A stretch of DNA of 56,748 bases from Sporomusaceae bacterium (GCA_029265905.1 JAJUGR010000014.1:1-56748); one strand, 5' to 3'; shown: positions 1 through 7,421, numbered from the stretch's first letter. The notes: generated by a model from the sequence alone, not told the origin. Program-made: numbers and translations.

Positions 1-2
1 GC

Positions 3-86
3 AAGCGTTACCTCAATCTGAGCGAATATGACGATTGGCGAACAGCTGCAAAGTTATCGTCCAGCCCAGTCGTACGCATCATGTAG
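3..86 (+). CDS. possible C-terminal fragment of a gene entering from the left edge
   Basis: Frame 3 is open from the window edge for 27 codons to a TAG. The peptide (starting KRYLNLSEYDDW, ending VVRIM) has a protein-like composition. It is too short to identify and could be chance. No ribosome site or terminator was seen between it and the next gene. Confidence 0.22.
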   Translation, partial: KRYLNLSEYDDWRTAAKLSSSPVVRIM

Positions 87-162
87 CGAAATGCCATATT
101 CTACCGAATCGTTTTTACACACAATATTGGACTTGACTTGATGGCGAGAGGAGCGGCAATGT

Positions 163-1317
163 ATGTTATATCGGGAATGTGGCAAGACAGGGGAACAGGT
201 ATCGATTTTAGGGTTTGGCTGCATGCGGCTGCCTGTTATTGGCGGCGATCCGACCCAAATTGACGAGGAAAAAGCGATCGCGATGATTCGCTATGCGATT
301 GAACACGGTGTCAATTATATCGACACTGCCTATCCGTATCACGGAACCGGCATGCACGGCGGCGGGGCAAGCGAGCCGTTTGTGGCCAAGGCGCTCAAGG
401 ACGGCTACCGGGAACGGGTCAAATTAGCGACGAAGCTGCCAAGCTGGCTGATTAATTCGCGATCGGATATGGACCGATTTTTAGATGAACAGCTTGAGCG
501 TCTGCAAACGGACCATATCGATTTTTACCTGCTGCATTCCTTGGGGATGCGCACTTGGTCAAAGTTGAAGGAACTCGGATTTGCCGACTTTTTGGACAAA
601 GCCCTTCAGACGGGCAAGATTAAGCACGCAGGCTTTTCATTTCATGACAGGCTGGGCCTGTTCAAAGAGATTGTGGACGCTTATGATTGGTCGTTTTGTC
701 AAATCCAGTATAATTATTTGGACGAGGAGTATCAGGCAGGGACTGCCGGCTTGCAGTATGCCGCGAGCAAGGGCTTGGGCGTCGTCGTGATGGAGCCGTT
801 GCGCGGCGGTAAGCTGGCGGCTAACTTACCTCAGCCGGTGCTGGATATGCTCGGTCGGGCGGCCGAAAAAAGGACGCCGGCGGAGTGGGGGTTGCGCTGG
901 GTATGGAACCATCCGGAGGTATCCGTTGTCTTGAGCGGCATGGGCACGATGGAGCAAGTGGTGGAAAACATCAAGGTTGCGGAGCGGGCTGAAGCGAAAT
1001 CGCTGACGGCACCAGAAATCGCCATGTTTAAGCAAATCAAGGACTTTTTCCATGAAAAGACAAAAGTCAACTGCACCGCCTGCGGCTATTGCATGCCTTG
1101 CCCGCATGGGGTAAACATTCCGGCCTGCTTTTCGATGTACAACGACTATTCGATTTTCGGCGAATCGATCGAACGCTTGAAGTTTTTGTATAATTTCCGG
1201 CTAGGCGAGGAGGGCAAGGCCTCCAAGTGCGTCGAATGCGGCCTGTGCGAAAGCCATTGCCCGCAAGGCATCCCCATCCGCGCCGAATTAAAGAAGCTAA
1301 AAGAGTTGGTGGAGTGA
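163..1317 (+). CDS. aldo/keto reductase with C-terminal 4Fe-4S ferredoxin-type domain
   Basis: A 384-residue NAD(P)H-dependent oxidoreductase of the bacterial 'Fe-S aldo/keto reductase' group; the substrate is not known. The N-terminal TIM barrel starts with the typical GFGCMRLP and has DTAYPYHG with the catalytic Asp and Tyr, then KLATKLP and DFYLLHS further in. The last 90 residues carry two Cys clusters, CTACGYCMPC and CVECGLCESHC, enough for two [4Fe-4S] clusters. ATG follows AGAGGAG by about 10 nt; a near-overlapping ATG at 159 is out of frame. Monocistronic, followed by a promoter for the next gene. Family call is firm, physiological role open. Confidence 0.93.
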   Translation: MLYRECGKTGEQVSILGFGCMRLPVIGGDPTQIDEEKAIAMIRYAIEHGVNYIDTAYPYHGTGMHGGGASEPFVAKALKDGYRERVKLATKLPSWLINSRSDMDRFLDEQLERLQTDHIDFYLLHSLGMRTWSKLKELGFADFLDKALQTGKIKHAGFSFHDRLGLFKEIVDAYDWSFCQIQYNYLDEEYQAGTAGLQYAASKGLGVVVMEPLRGGKLAANLPQPVLDMLGRAAEKRTPAEWGLRWVWNHPEVSVVLSGMGTMEQVVENIKVAERAEAKSLTAPEIAMFKQIKDFFHEKTKVNCTACGYCMPCPHGVNIPACFSMYNDYSIFGESIERLKFLYNFRLGEEGKASKCVECGLCESHCPQGIPIRAELKKLKELVE

Positions 1318-1347
1318 TGGTGAAGCGTTGGCCTGCGCCCGTTTTCT

Positions 1348-1376
1348 TTGCAAATTGCTCCGAAGCGAGGTACAAT
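1348..1376 (+). promoter_or_regulatory. sigma-A-like promoter for the heptad-repeat gene
   Basis: TTGCAA, a 17-nt spacer, then TACAAT, ending 27 nt upstream of the likely GTG start. The -35 box matches 4 of 6 consensus bases and the -10 box 5 of 6. Inferred by eye only. Confidence 0.45.
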
Positions 1377-1403
1377 GTTAGTACTTGAAACGAGGTGTTG
1401 AAC

Positions 1404-1991
1404 GTGACAGAGCGTGAGCTGCTGGAGATACTGGTTAAAACTGTAACGGTAATGGATCAGCGCTTGTCCGGCATTGAAGGTGAACTAAAAGGCGTGAAGG
1501 CCGATGTTGGCGAACTGAAGACCGATGTTGGCGAACTGAAGACCGATGTTGGCGAACTGAAGACCGATGTTGGCGAACTGAAGACCGATGTTGGCGGGCT
1601 GAAGGCCGATGTTGGCGGGCTGAAGGCCGATGTTGGCGGGCTGAAGGCCGAAGTTGGCGAACTGAAGACCGATGTTGGCGGGCTGAAGGCCGAAGTTGGC
1701 GAACTGAAGGCCGATGTTGGCGGGCTGAAGACCGAAGTTGGCGGGCTGAAGACCGATGTTGGCGAGTTGAAGACTGTGCAGGTACGGATGGAGAATGATC
1801 TGAACGCAAAGATTGGTGCGCTCAAGGACGGATTTGAAATGCGCGGCGATCAGATAGAGCGGTTGCAGGAGCACTTGGACGATCGGCTTGACTCGATTCA
1901 AAACGATTTGTCGTACGTTGTCGCCAAGGTTGCGCAGCACGACCGGAAATTTATTCAGATCGGGAAAAACTCAAGAGGCAAAAAGCTTTAA
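1404..1991 (+). CDS. heptad-repeat coiled-coil protein
   Basis: About 195 residues with no signal peptide and no enzyme motif. Residues 30-120 are twelve successive heptads of the form G(E/G)LK(T/A)(D/E)V. Val and Leu recur in the a/d pattern expected for a long parallel coiled coil. The end (EMRGDQIERLQEHLDDRLDS) is also coiled-coil-like, and the tail is basic. I place the start at GTG 1404 because GAGG lies about 9 nt upstream; an in-frame GTG at 1395 would overlap that ribosome site. Proteins of this kind are often listed as hypothetical or as resembling phage or cell-division coiled coils. No function can be assigned. Length is likely to vary between strains. Confidence 0.75.
   Translation: MTERELLEILVKTVTVMDQRLSGIEGELKGVKADVGELKTDVGELKTDVGELKTDVGELKTDVGGLKADVGGLKADVGGLKAEVGELKTDVGGLKAEVGELKADVGGLKTEVGGLKTDVGELKTVQVRMENDLNAKIGALKDGFEMRGDQIERLQEHLDDRLDSIQNDLSYVVAKVAQHDRKFIQIGKNSRGKKL
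1509..1775 (+). repeat. 21-bp in-frame tandem repeat array (12 full units plus a partial one)
   Basis: Each 21-bp unit encodes one heptad (for example GELKTDV). Units 1-4 encode identical peptides. Later units alternate among a few variants (GGLKADV, GGLKAEV, GELKADV, GGLKTEV). The near identity at DNA level points to recent expansion by slippage or recombination. Copy-number changes keep the reading frame. Confidence 0.95.
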
Positions 1992-2018
1992 GTCCTGCAT
2001 CGCAGGGCTTTTCTTTTT
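1992..2018 (+). terminator. intrinsic terminator of the heptad-repeat gene
   Basis: A 7-bp stem (GTCCTGC / GCAGGGC, one G-T pair) with an ATC loop, followed by TTTTCTTTTT, starting directly after the TAA. Confidence 0.8.
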
Positions 2019-2132
2019 GAACTCTTGCAGCTGACTGAATAAACAGCAAATTTCATTGTTTAATAGCCTGGCGCTTGGTAAACTATAGGTAGGAAACGCG
2101 CTTCAGATCGCGGCTGAAAGCGGGGGATTAGC

Positions 2133-2489
2133 ATGAAAAAAATGCGTATCGTGGCCTTGATCGTTCTGCTTCTGGTTGCTCTCGGCGGTTATGCGAATGC
2201 CGCGGGCAGTGTCACGGTTTATGGCGAATATCTTACGGACTCAAACGGGTACAATTATGGGGCTAGGTATTTTGTTGACAGCACGGTTGACGAACCTGTC
2301 TATGTTTCGCCATACATTTATTCGCAAGATAACGTATGGGGGGATGTCGTATCTAATGTCGTCCTCCTGCAGGCTTTCGAAAAGCGTGTCAGCATCGGCA
2401 GCTTCCAGGTGAGAGACCGGAGCAAGGCTTGGTCTGTTGACGTGCGGGCAAAGTGGATTGAAGTGTCGAAGTATAACCCGAACCGCTAA
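2133..2489 (+). CDS. small secreted protein of unknown function
   Basis: 118 residues. A clear Sec signal peptide (MKKMRIV, then a Leu/Val-rich core) ends in the type I signal peptidase site ANA-AG near residue 24. The mature part of about 94 residues is rich in Tyr, Ser and Val (VTVYGEYLTDS) and probably all beta. It has no cysteine and no known motif. ATG follows a GGGGG ribosome site. Probably exported; no family recognised. The neighbours are other small envelope proteins. Confidence 0.7.
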   Translation: MKKMRIVALIVLLLVALGGYANAAGSVTVYGEYLTDSNGYNYGARYFVDSTVDEPVYVSPYIYSQDNVWGDVVSNVVLLQAFEKRVSIGSFQVRDRSKAWSVDVRAKWIEVSKYNPNR

Positions 2490-2492
2490 GAG

Positions 2493-2539
2493 CATCTTGC
2501 CGCAAACCACGCTGTTTCGCCGTGACTTGCGGTAAGATG
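2493..2539. other. hairpin without U-tract
   Basis: A 13-bp stem (CATCTTGCCGCAA pairing with TTGCGGTAAGATG, one G-U) with an inner CACG/CGTG stem lies just after the secreted-protein gene. There is no T-run, so it is more likely an mRNA 3'-end stabiliser or Rho-dependent end than an intrinsic terminator. Confidence 0.4.
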
Positions 2540-2592
2540 ATGTAATCGCGCATTAACGGGCTGGATAATTCTTCTTCAATGGAGGAATTTCG

Positions 2593-2874
2593 ATGAATTC
2601 GCCGATGAAGCGGTTTGATTTTTTCGTTGGCTGCATAACTTTGTTTGTTGTATGCAACGGGATTATATACTTGATGCCGGAACCAAAAGCAGGCGCAGCT
2701 GTTGTCTGGCTGGTAGGATTTTACGTGCTGGCGCAATTGTGCTATAAGCGGTTACTTGACTTGGATGAAAACCCTTGGAAGTGTTTGCTGCTTTTTATCC
2801 CAATCTTAAACCTGTTTTTCCTGCTGAGGCTGATGTTGAAAAAAGGAAGTTCGTCGAAAAGCCGAGCGACTTAA
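2593..2874 (+). CDS. small DUF805-like membrane protein
   Basis: 93 residues with two to three hydrophobic segments (about residues 9-28, 35-50 and 60-82). The piece KRLLDLDENPWKCLLLFIP matches the usual DUF805 pattern 'R-hD-x-x-x-xWx-hhhhIP'. The family is inner-membrane and of unknown function. ATG follows TGGAGGA. It lies 41 nt upstream of the next small exported protein and may be co-transcribed with it. Confidence 0.65.
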   Translation: MNSPMKRFDFFVGCITLFVVCNGIIYLMPEPKAGAAVVWLVGFYVLAQLCYKRLLDLDENPWKCLLLFIPILNLFFLLRLMLKKGSSSKSRAT

Positions 2875-2915
2875 AGAGAATAACGCAGGATAGTTGCGGT
2901 GCAGGAGGTGTCAGT

Positions 2916-3302
2916 ATGAACAGGTCGTGGCGTGTCGTCATTTTAATCTTGCTCCTGATGCTGGGCATGACAGCTGGCAGTGCCGGTGTGCTTGCGCCTG
3001 AGAAGGTGAGTTTCTTCGGGATTGTCAAGTATGTCGATCTGGAAGGCGGTTTCTGGGGGCTTGTAGCCGATGACGGCAAAAAGTACGACCCGCTCAACTT
3101 GCCGGCAGAATTCAAGCAAGAAGGTTTGCGCGTGCAGGTCGAGGGGGTTGTGAAAAATGTTGCCGGCATTCACATGTGGGGAATACCGCTGGAAATAACG
3201 GCCATTAACAAGGCGGATAGTGACGAGCAGAAACCGGCTAAGCCGCCTGGGATTTCGTGCAGGCAATTAAAAGACAGGCCGCTAGGGGGGCAGTTTCATT
3301 GA
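2916..3302 (+). CDS. small exported protein, possible OB-fold
   Basis: 128 residues from ATG 2916, set by the strong GGAGGTG ribosome site ending 5 nt upstream; the frame is open further upstream but without a ribosome site. The N-terminal hydrophobic segment (residues 8-28) is a signal peptide or anchor. The rest (FFGIVKYVDLEGGFWGLVADDG, in part) has the alternating strand and turn pattern of a small OB-like beta barrel. The stop overlaps the TTG start of the MoeB-like gene, which suggests coupling. Function unknown. Confidence 0.6.
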   Translation: MNRSWRVVILILLLMLGMTAGSAGVLAPEKVSFFGIVKYVDLEGGFWGLVADDGKKYDPLNLPAEFKQEGLRVQVEGVVKNVAGIHMWGIPLEITAINKADSDEQKPAKPPGISCRQLKDRPLGGQFH

Positions 3303-4720
3303 GCCTTGAACAAGCGCAGATCAATAGGTATGCAAGGCACGTTCTCCTCCCTGAAGTGGGCGTCGCCGGGCAAGAAAAGCTTTTGGCTGCGGCCGTGTCG
3401 ATTTGCGGGAAAGACGTCCAAAGCGTCGCTGCGGCCATATACTATCTGGCCGCAGCCGGCATCGGCCAGATCGATTGCCAGGTTGATGATGCCGGCGGGT
3501 TTGGCGCGCTTGCTGCCGAAATACAAGATCTCAATCGCGATGTTTGCTTGACCTTAGCGGATGGGCGGCATTGTGCGTTTCGGGTCATTATGGGGCCGCC
3601 GGACTACGTTGCCCAAAAACAAGCCCTGCTCTTGACTGCGTTTGTGCCTACCGTGTTGTCGCTTTATCATTGCTGGCAGGGCGTGCAGCTTGTCGCCAGT
3701 GAGCGCGGCAGCCTGCTTGGTTTTTTGGCGAAGCTGCAAGCTGCACAGGGGGACGAGCGCGCGCCGTATGGCAAGGACGAGGGGGGCGCCGTTTTTTCAC
3801 GCTGTTTTTTAAACGCGCTAAGTGCAGTGGAAGTCATCAAGCTGGTGCTTGGCATCGGCGGCCCGACAACTGAGTTTTTGCACGCCGATCTATTGTCGAT
3901 GGAATTCGCCAAGGTAAAAACAGAAGGGGGCGCAGCTGCTTTGCAGGCGTTCTGCGCGCTGGTTCCAACAGATTGCCAGGCGGGGAAAAGCAGCGGCGGC
4001 AAGGTTCTGATTGTCGGGGCTGGCGGCTTGGGATCACCTGCCGCTTATGCGCTGGCCTTGTCAGGAGGCGGCACAGTCGGTCTGGCTGACTATGACACGG
4101 TCGAATTAAGCAACCTCAATCGCCAAATCCTGCATTCCGAGTCGCGGATCGGGATGGCAAAAGTGGCGTCGGCGGCCTGTTTTTTAAAGCGCCTCAATCC
4201 AAGAATGGACGTCAAGCAATATGCGGTACGGCTGGACGCCAAAAACGCCGCTGAAATTATTGCCGGCTATGACGTGGTGATTGCCGCGGTTGACAATTAT
4301 CCCGGCCGTTTGCTGCTGAATGACGCCTGCTTTTTTGCTGGGAAACCGCTGGTCGAGGCCGGCGCGACTGGGTTTGACGGCACCATTAGGACGATTCTTC
4401 CGCGGCAAGGTCCATGCTACCGCTGCAGCAATGCGGCGCTGTCTGATGACACACCCCTCTTCCGCACGGCGCCCGGCGTGTTCGGTCCGGTACCCGGAGT
4501 AATGGGTTTCTTGCAGGCGGCGGAAGCGATGAAGCTGCTAACCGGCGTGGGCGACGTTGCAAGCGAACGCATGATTTTTTTTGATGGCCTGTTCTCCGAA
4601 TTTTGCACGATTAAGCTCGCACGGAATGCGGCTTGCCCGCTATGCGGCGCGCATCCTCATTTAGCTGATTTTCAGGAATCCGGATTTGCGCATCCGGGAG
4701 GCGCTGAGGAAAAAGAATAA
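3299..4720 (+). CDS. two-domain E1-like adenylyltransferase (MoeB/ThiF family), pseudo-domain fused to active domain
   Basis: E1-like enzymes adenylate the C-terminal Gly of MoaD/ThiS-type proteins for sulfur transfer. The protein has 473 residues, about twice MoeB. Residues 1-225 are ThiF-like: NRYARHVLLPEVG arm, GQEKLLAA, and a tail like '..AVEVIKLVLGIG..', but the nucleotide loop has become CGKDVQS and the metal-binding region is shortened. Residues 235-473 are intact: VLIVGAGGLGSP, DYDTVELSNLNRQ, and zinc pairs CYRC and CPLC; they lack the Arg-bearing arm. Start TTG 3299 follows GGGGGG by 8 nt, overlaps the previous stop, and gives the usual N-terminus MSLEQ; an ATG at 3257 is in frame but has no ribosome site. 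The next genes are AOR and two MoaD-like proteins, so tungstopterin synthesis is the likely role (inference). Confidence 0.85.
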   Translation: MSLEQAQINRYARHVLLPEVGVAGQEKLLAAAVSICGKDVQSVAAAIYYLAAAGIGQIDCQVDDAGGFGALAAEIQDLNRDVCLTLADGRHCAFRVIMGPPDYVAQKQALLLTAFVPTVLSLYHCWQGVQLVASERGSLLGFLAKLQAAQGDERAPYGKDEGGAVFSRCFLNALSAVEVIKLVLGIGGPTTEFLHADLLSMEFAKVKTEGGAAALQAFCALVPTDCQAGKSSGGKVLIVGAGGLGSPAAYALALSGGGTVGLADYDTVELSNLNRQILHSESRIGMAKVASAACFLKRLNPRMDVKQYAVRLDAKNAAEIIAGYDVVIAAVDNYPGRLLLNDACFFAGKPLVEAGATGFDGTIRTILPRQGPCYRCSNAALSDDTPLFRTAPGVFGPVPGVMGFLQAAEAMKLLTGVGDVASERMIFFDGLFSEFCTIKLARNAACPLCGAHPHLADFQESGFAHPGGAEEKE

Positions 4721-4795
4721 AAATTGCAAATTTTCTAGCAGGAATATCGCGGCTGGCAGCGAAACAAACGGTAGACAAATAAACCGGATATTGAT

Positions 4796-4886
4796 GGCTT
4801 CCGATTTATTGCGTCCCTCGGGGAGGCAATAAACGATAGGCACGATGAGCAATTGTCGTACCTGCCAATGCGCGAAGGAAGAGGTG
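4796..4886 (+). promoter_or_regulatory. candidate Moco/Tuco (molybdenum/tungsten cofactor) riboswitch aptamer
   Basis: The 5' leader of the AOR gene is structured. CTTCC (4798-4802) can pair with GGAAG (4877-4881) as a closing stem. TTTATTGC and GCAATAAA enclose CCCTCGGGGAGG. A further arm has ACGA/TCGT. The 3' part contains ACCTGCC and GCGAAGG, which I recall as conserved in the Moco RNA motif. The closing stem shares bases with the following terminator, as expected for an on/off switch. Position before a tungsten enzyme fits the Tuco variant. Needs a covariance-model search; assignment is from memory of the consensus. Confidence 0.5.
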
Positions 4887-4913
4887 CTAAAAATTATTTT
4901 TAGGCCTCTTTTT
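4881..4913 (+). terminator. intrinsic terminator or attenuator upstream of AOR
   Basis: GAGG-TG-CTAAAAA, loop TTA, TTTTTAG-G-CCTC, then TTTTTCTATTTTT. It lies 29 nt before the AOR start and overlaps the aptamer closing stem. It ends the upstream transcript or acts as the riboswitch expression platform. Confidence 0.8.
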
Positions 4914-4942
4914 CTATTTTTCAAAACAAGGGAGGGCGTTTC

Positions 4943-6685
4943 ATGAACAAGTTTATCCGGGTGAATATGACGACCAGGGAAGTTGCCATGCAGGAGACCC
5001 CCGAAAAGTACGCCGGCTTGGCCGGGCGCGCGCTGACTTCAACTTTTGTTTACGATGAGGTCAAGCCGACTTGCCATGCGCTGGGGAAAAACAACAAGCT
5101 GATTTTCGCCCCCGGCTTTTTGAGCGGGACCACGGCCGCCCAGTCGGGCCGGATTTCGGTCGGGGCGAAAAGCCCTTTGACCGGCACGATCAAGGAAAGC
5201 AACAGCGGCGGCAGCTTTTCGCAGAAGATGGCGAAAATGGGAATCAAGGCGCTTGTCATCGAGGGCATGCCCGCTGATGATAAGTTTTATATTGTAAAAA
5301 TCGATATGAACGGCGTGGTTTTAGACGAAGCTCCGGCGGAAATCTTAAACGGCTGCGGCAACCACGAAGCGATCAAAGTGCTGAGCGCCAAATACGGCGA
5401 TTCGGTCGGCATCGCGCTGGCCGGACCGGCGGGCGAATACCGCCTGCCGACCGCCAATATTTCGTTCAAGGATCCGGAAGGCCATATCCGCAGCGCCGGG
5501 CGCGGCGGCCTGGGCGCCGTGCTGGGTTCAAAGAAGGTAAAGGCGATTATTTTGGACGATACGGGCGCCCCGCTTAGCGTGCCGATTGCAAAGCCGGAGG
5601 CGTTCCAGGCGGCGGCGAAAGCTTTTGCCAAGGCGCTGGTCACGCATCCGGTCACCGGCAAGGCACTGTCGGCTTACGGCACGGACGTATTGATCAACAT
5701 CCTGAACGAAGCGGGCGGCTTGCCGGCCAAGAACTTTACGGCCGGGCGCATTGAATGGAACGACAACATTTCCGGCGAAACGATGAATGCGACGATCACC
5801 GAGCGCGGCGGGGAGGGCAAGGTTTCCCACGGCTGCCATACGGGCTGCATCATCCGTTGCTCGCAGTGGTATCCCGATAAGAACGGCAAGTACATCACCA
5901 GCGGCTTCGAGTACGAAACCGTGTGGGCGCTTGGCGCCGACGCCGGGATCAAAGACCTGGACGACATTGCTTATCTGGACCGCGCCATGGACGACGTCGG
6001 CGTAGATTCGATCGACGTGTCCGTCGCGATCGCCACAGCGATGGCGGGCGGGCTGCTGCCATTTGGCGATGGCAAAGCGGCCTTGGAGGCCGTCAAGCAA
6101 ATTGCCGTTCCGACCCCGATGGGACGCATCCTGGGCGGCGGCACGGCGATTGTCGGCAAGCTCTGCGGCCTGTTCCGCACGGCGGTCGTAAAGGATCAGG
6201 CGATTCCCGCCTACGATCCGCGCGCCGTCAAGGGCGTCGGTCTGACCTACGCCACGACGCCGATGGGCGCCGACCATACGGCCGGCTACGCCGTCGCGAC
6301 CAACATCCTGAAGGTCGGCGGCTACGTCGACCCGCTGAAAAAGGACGGGCAGGTCGAACTGTCGCGCAACCTTCAGATTGCCACGGCCGCGGTCGACAGC
6401 ACCGGCATGTGCCTGTTTATCGCCTTTGCGATTCTCGACATCCCGGAAGGGTTCAACGCCTTGGTCGACATGATCAACGCCCGCTATGATTTGGCCCTGA
6501 CTGCTGACGATGTAACCGCCTTGGGCAAATCCGTGCTCAAAACCGAACGGGCCTTTAATGCCGCGGCCGGGTTTACGAACGCGCACGACCGTCTGCCCGA
6601 GTTCTTTGAGTACGAGCCTTGCCCGCCGCATAATGTCGTTTGGGATTTCACGCCCGAAGAAATCGACGAGGTATTTAATTTTTAA
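4943..6685 (+). CDS. aor: aldehyde:ferredoxin oxidoreductase, tungsten-dependent
   Basis: Oxidises aldehydes to carboxylic acids with ferredoxin in the cytoplasm, or reduces acids in reverse. 580 residues, near the usual 600. The N-terminal tungstopterin domain is clear (GLAGRALTS, FAPGFLSGT, SGRISVGAKSPLTG, GRGGLGAVLGSKKVKAI). The [4Fe-4S] ligands are CHTGCIIRC near residue 300 and the late Cys in DSTGMC. ATG follows GGGAGGG. It sits downstream of a putative Moco/Tuco riboswitch and upstream of two MoaD-like genes. Whether it is strictly AOR or another member (FOR, WOR) cannot be told from sequence alone. Confidence 0.93.
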   Translation: MNKFIRVNMTTREVAMQETPEKYAGLAGRALTSTFVYDEVKPTCHALGKNNKLIFAPGFLSGTTAAQSGRISVGAKSPLTGTIKESNSGGSFSQKMAKMGIKALVIEGMPADDKFYIVKIDMNGVVLDEAPAEILNGCGNHEAIKVLSAKYGDSVGIALAGPAGEYRLPTANISFKDPEGHIRSAGRGGLGAVLGSKKVKAIILDDTGAPLSVPIAKPEAFQAAAKAFAKALVTHPVTGKALSAYGTDVLINILNEAGGLPAKNFTAGRIEWNDNISGETMNATITERGGEGKVSHGCHTGCIIRCSQWYPDKNGKYITSGFEYETVWALGADAGIKDLDDIAYLDRAMDDVGVDSIDVSVAIATAMAGGLLPFGDGKAALEAVKQIAVPTPMGRILGGGTAIVGKLCGLFRTAVVKDQAIPAYDPRAVKGVGLTYATTPMGADHTAGYAVATNILKVGGYVDPLKKDGQVELSRNLQIATAAVDSTGMCLFIAFAILDIPEGFNALVDMINARYDLALTADDVTALGKSVLKTERAFNAAAGFTNAHDRLPEFFEYEPCPPHNVVWDFTPEEIDEVFNF

Positions 6686-6694
6686 CAGCAAAAG

Positions 6695-6718
6695 GCCGGG
6701 CGAGCAGCCCGGCTTTTT
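6695..6718 (+). terminator. intrinsic terminator after AOR
   Basis: Perfect 7-bp GC stem GCCGGGC / GCCCGGC, loop GAGCA, followed by TTTTT. It separates AOR from the MoaD-like pair, which may still be reached by read-through. Confidence 0.9.
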
Positions 6719-6757
6719 GGCATGCGCAGTGTTTGGGCTGCGGCAGGGGAGGGTTTT

Positions 6758-6994
6758 ATGACAGTTGAAGTTCGCTTGTTCGCCACGCTGCGGCGCCACG
6801 CGCCGGCAAGCCCAAACGGGGTGATGGCGGTTGAGATGCCGGCGGGAAGCACGGTGCTTGAGTTGGTGCGGGCTCTTAACCTTGATCCCAAAGAGGTTCA
6901 CCTGATTATGGTCAATGGAACCGGCTGCGGGTTTGAGCAGCCGATCAGCGACGGCGACCGGATTGGGCTCTTTCCCCCGGTTGGCGGCGGTTGA
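6758..6994 (+). CDS. MoaD/ThiS-family ubiquitin-fold sulfur carrier
   Basis: 78 residues starting VEVRLFATLRRHAP, a typical MoaD first strand, with LNLDPKEVHLIMVNG and DGDRIGLFPPVGGG near the end. The C-terminal Gly-Gly is the residue pair that an E1-like enzyme adenylates and sulfurates. Start ATG 6758 follows AGGGGAGGG; the frame is open to 6722 but that ATG lies in the terminator. Likely supplies sulfur for tungstopterin with the two-domain MoeB-like protein upstream. Confidence 0.85.
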   Translation: MTVEVRLFATLRRHAPASPNGVMAVEMPAGSTVLELVRALNLDPKEVHLIMVNGTGCGFEQPISDGDRIGLFPPVGGG

Positions 6995-7013
6995 GGCAAA
7001 AGGAGAAACGAAA

Positions 7014-7316
7014 ATGGCGCAAGAGGATAAAAACACGATTGAAGTGCGTGGCTTTCTTCATTTGTACCAGGCGTTTAAAGCAAAAAACTGGCCGGTTCCT
7101 TTAATTCTTCCGCTTTCGGAGGCGATTACCGGCGCGCAGCTTGCGGCGCAGCTGGAGATTCCGCTGGACGAAATTGAAGTGGTGTTTGTGAACGGCTTCG
7201 TCCAATCCTTGGATTATCCGATCCAGCCCGGCGACCGGGTCGCGTTTGTGCCGCCCGGCTGTCCGGGGCCGTATCGCTTAGCGCTCGGGTTTTACGCAAA
7301 GCATCAGGAAAAATGA
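7014..7316 (+). CDS. second MoaD-like ubiquitin-fold protein without terminal Gly-Gly
   Basis: 100 residues. The core is beta-grasp: IEVRGFLHLYQAF, a middle helix (ITGAQLAAQLEIP), EIEVVFVNGFVQ and PGDRVAFVPPG. The usual GG end is replaced by GCPGPYR and a tail of about 15 residues. Similar MoaD-like proteins with a PPG-x-PGPYR end occur near AOR genes in other anaerobes (recollection). The role may be AOR maturation or cofactor handover without thiocarboxylate chemistry. Start ATG 7014 follows AAAGGAGAAACG, 19 nt after the first MoaD-like gene, so the two are co-translated. Confidence 0.75.
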   Translation: MAQEDKNTIEVRGFLHLYQAFKAKNWPVPLILPLSEAITGAQLAAQLEIPLDEIEVVFVNGFVQSLDYPIQPGDRVAFVPPGCPGPYRLALGFYAKHQEK

Positions 7317-7369
7317 ATAAGCCTCGTTCGTAAGCAAGCAGCTAGTAAAGTATGAAGAAGTGGCTTCGG

Positions 7370-7421
7370 CAGGCAGATGAAAAAGCGAAGGCCTTCCAAC
7401 CTCCGCTTTTTCATCTGCCTG
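7370..7421. terminator. long inverted repeat, bidirectional terminator
   Basis: Two perfect 18-bp arms (7370-7387 and 7404-7421) extended inward by seven more pairs with one mismatch. The arms carry AAAAA before and TTTTT after the GC core, so they can terminate on both strands. It follows the MoaD-like pair. The remaining sequence to 7628 is AT-rich and holds no gene that I can see. Confidence 0.8.

Noticed and set aside
30-140. 37-codon open frame starting ATGACGATTGGCG
   Set aside because: No ribosome site, no family, and it overlaps the other candidate frame at the left edge; likely chance.
1509-1775. Repeat array considered as CRISPR
   Set aside because: Units are 21 bp, directly abutting, without spacers, and in frame within a gene.
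1435-1940. Three minus-strand open frames across the heptad array with repeats such as SARQHRP, FSSPTSV and NIGLQPA
   Set aside because: They simply read the 21-bp repeats backwards. The plus-strand frame has a promoter, a start site, a terminator and a proper heptad pattern.
5528-7036. 502-codon open frame on the minus strand across AOR and the MoaD-like gene
   Set aside because: It lies antisense to well-conserved AOR and MoaD-like genes, has no recognisable domain, and its His/Arg/Ala-rich make-up is what the opposite strand of GC-rich coding DNA gives.
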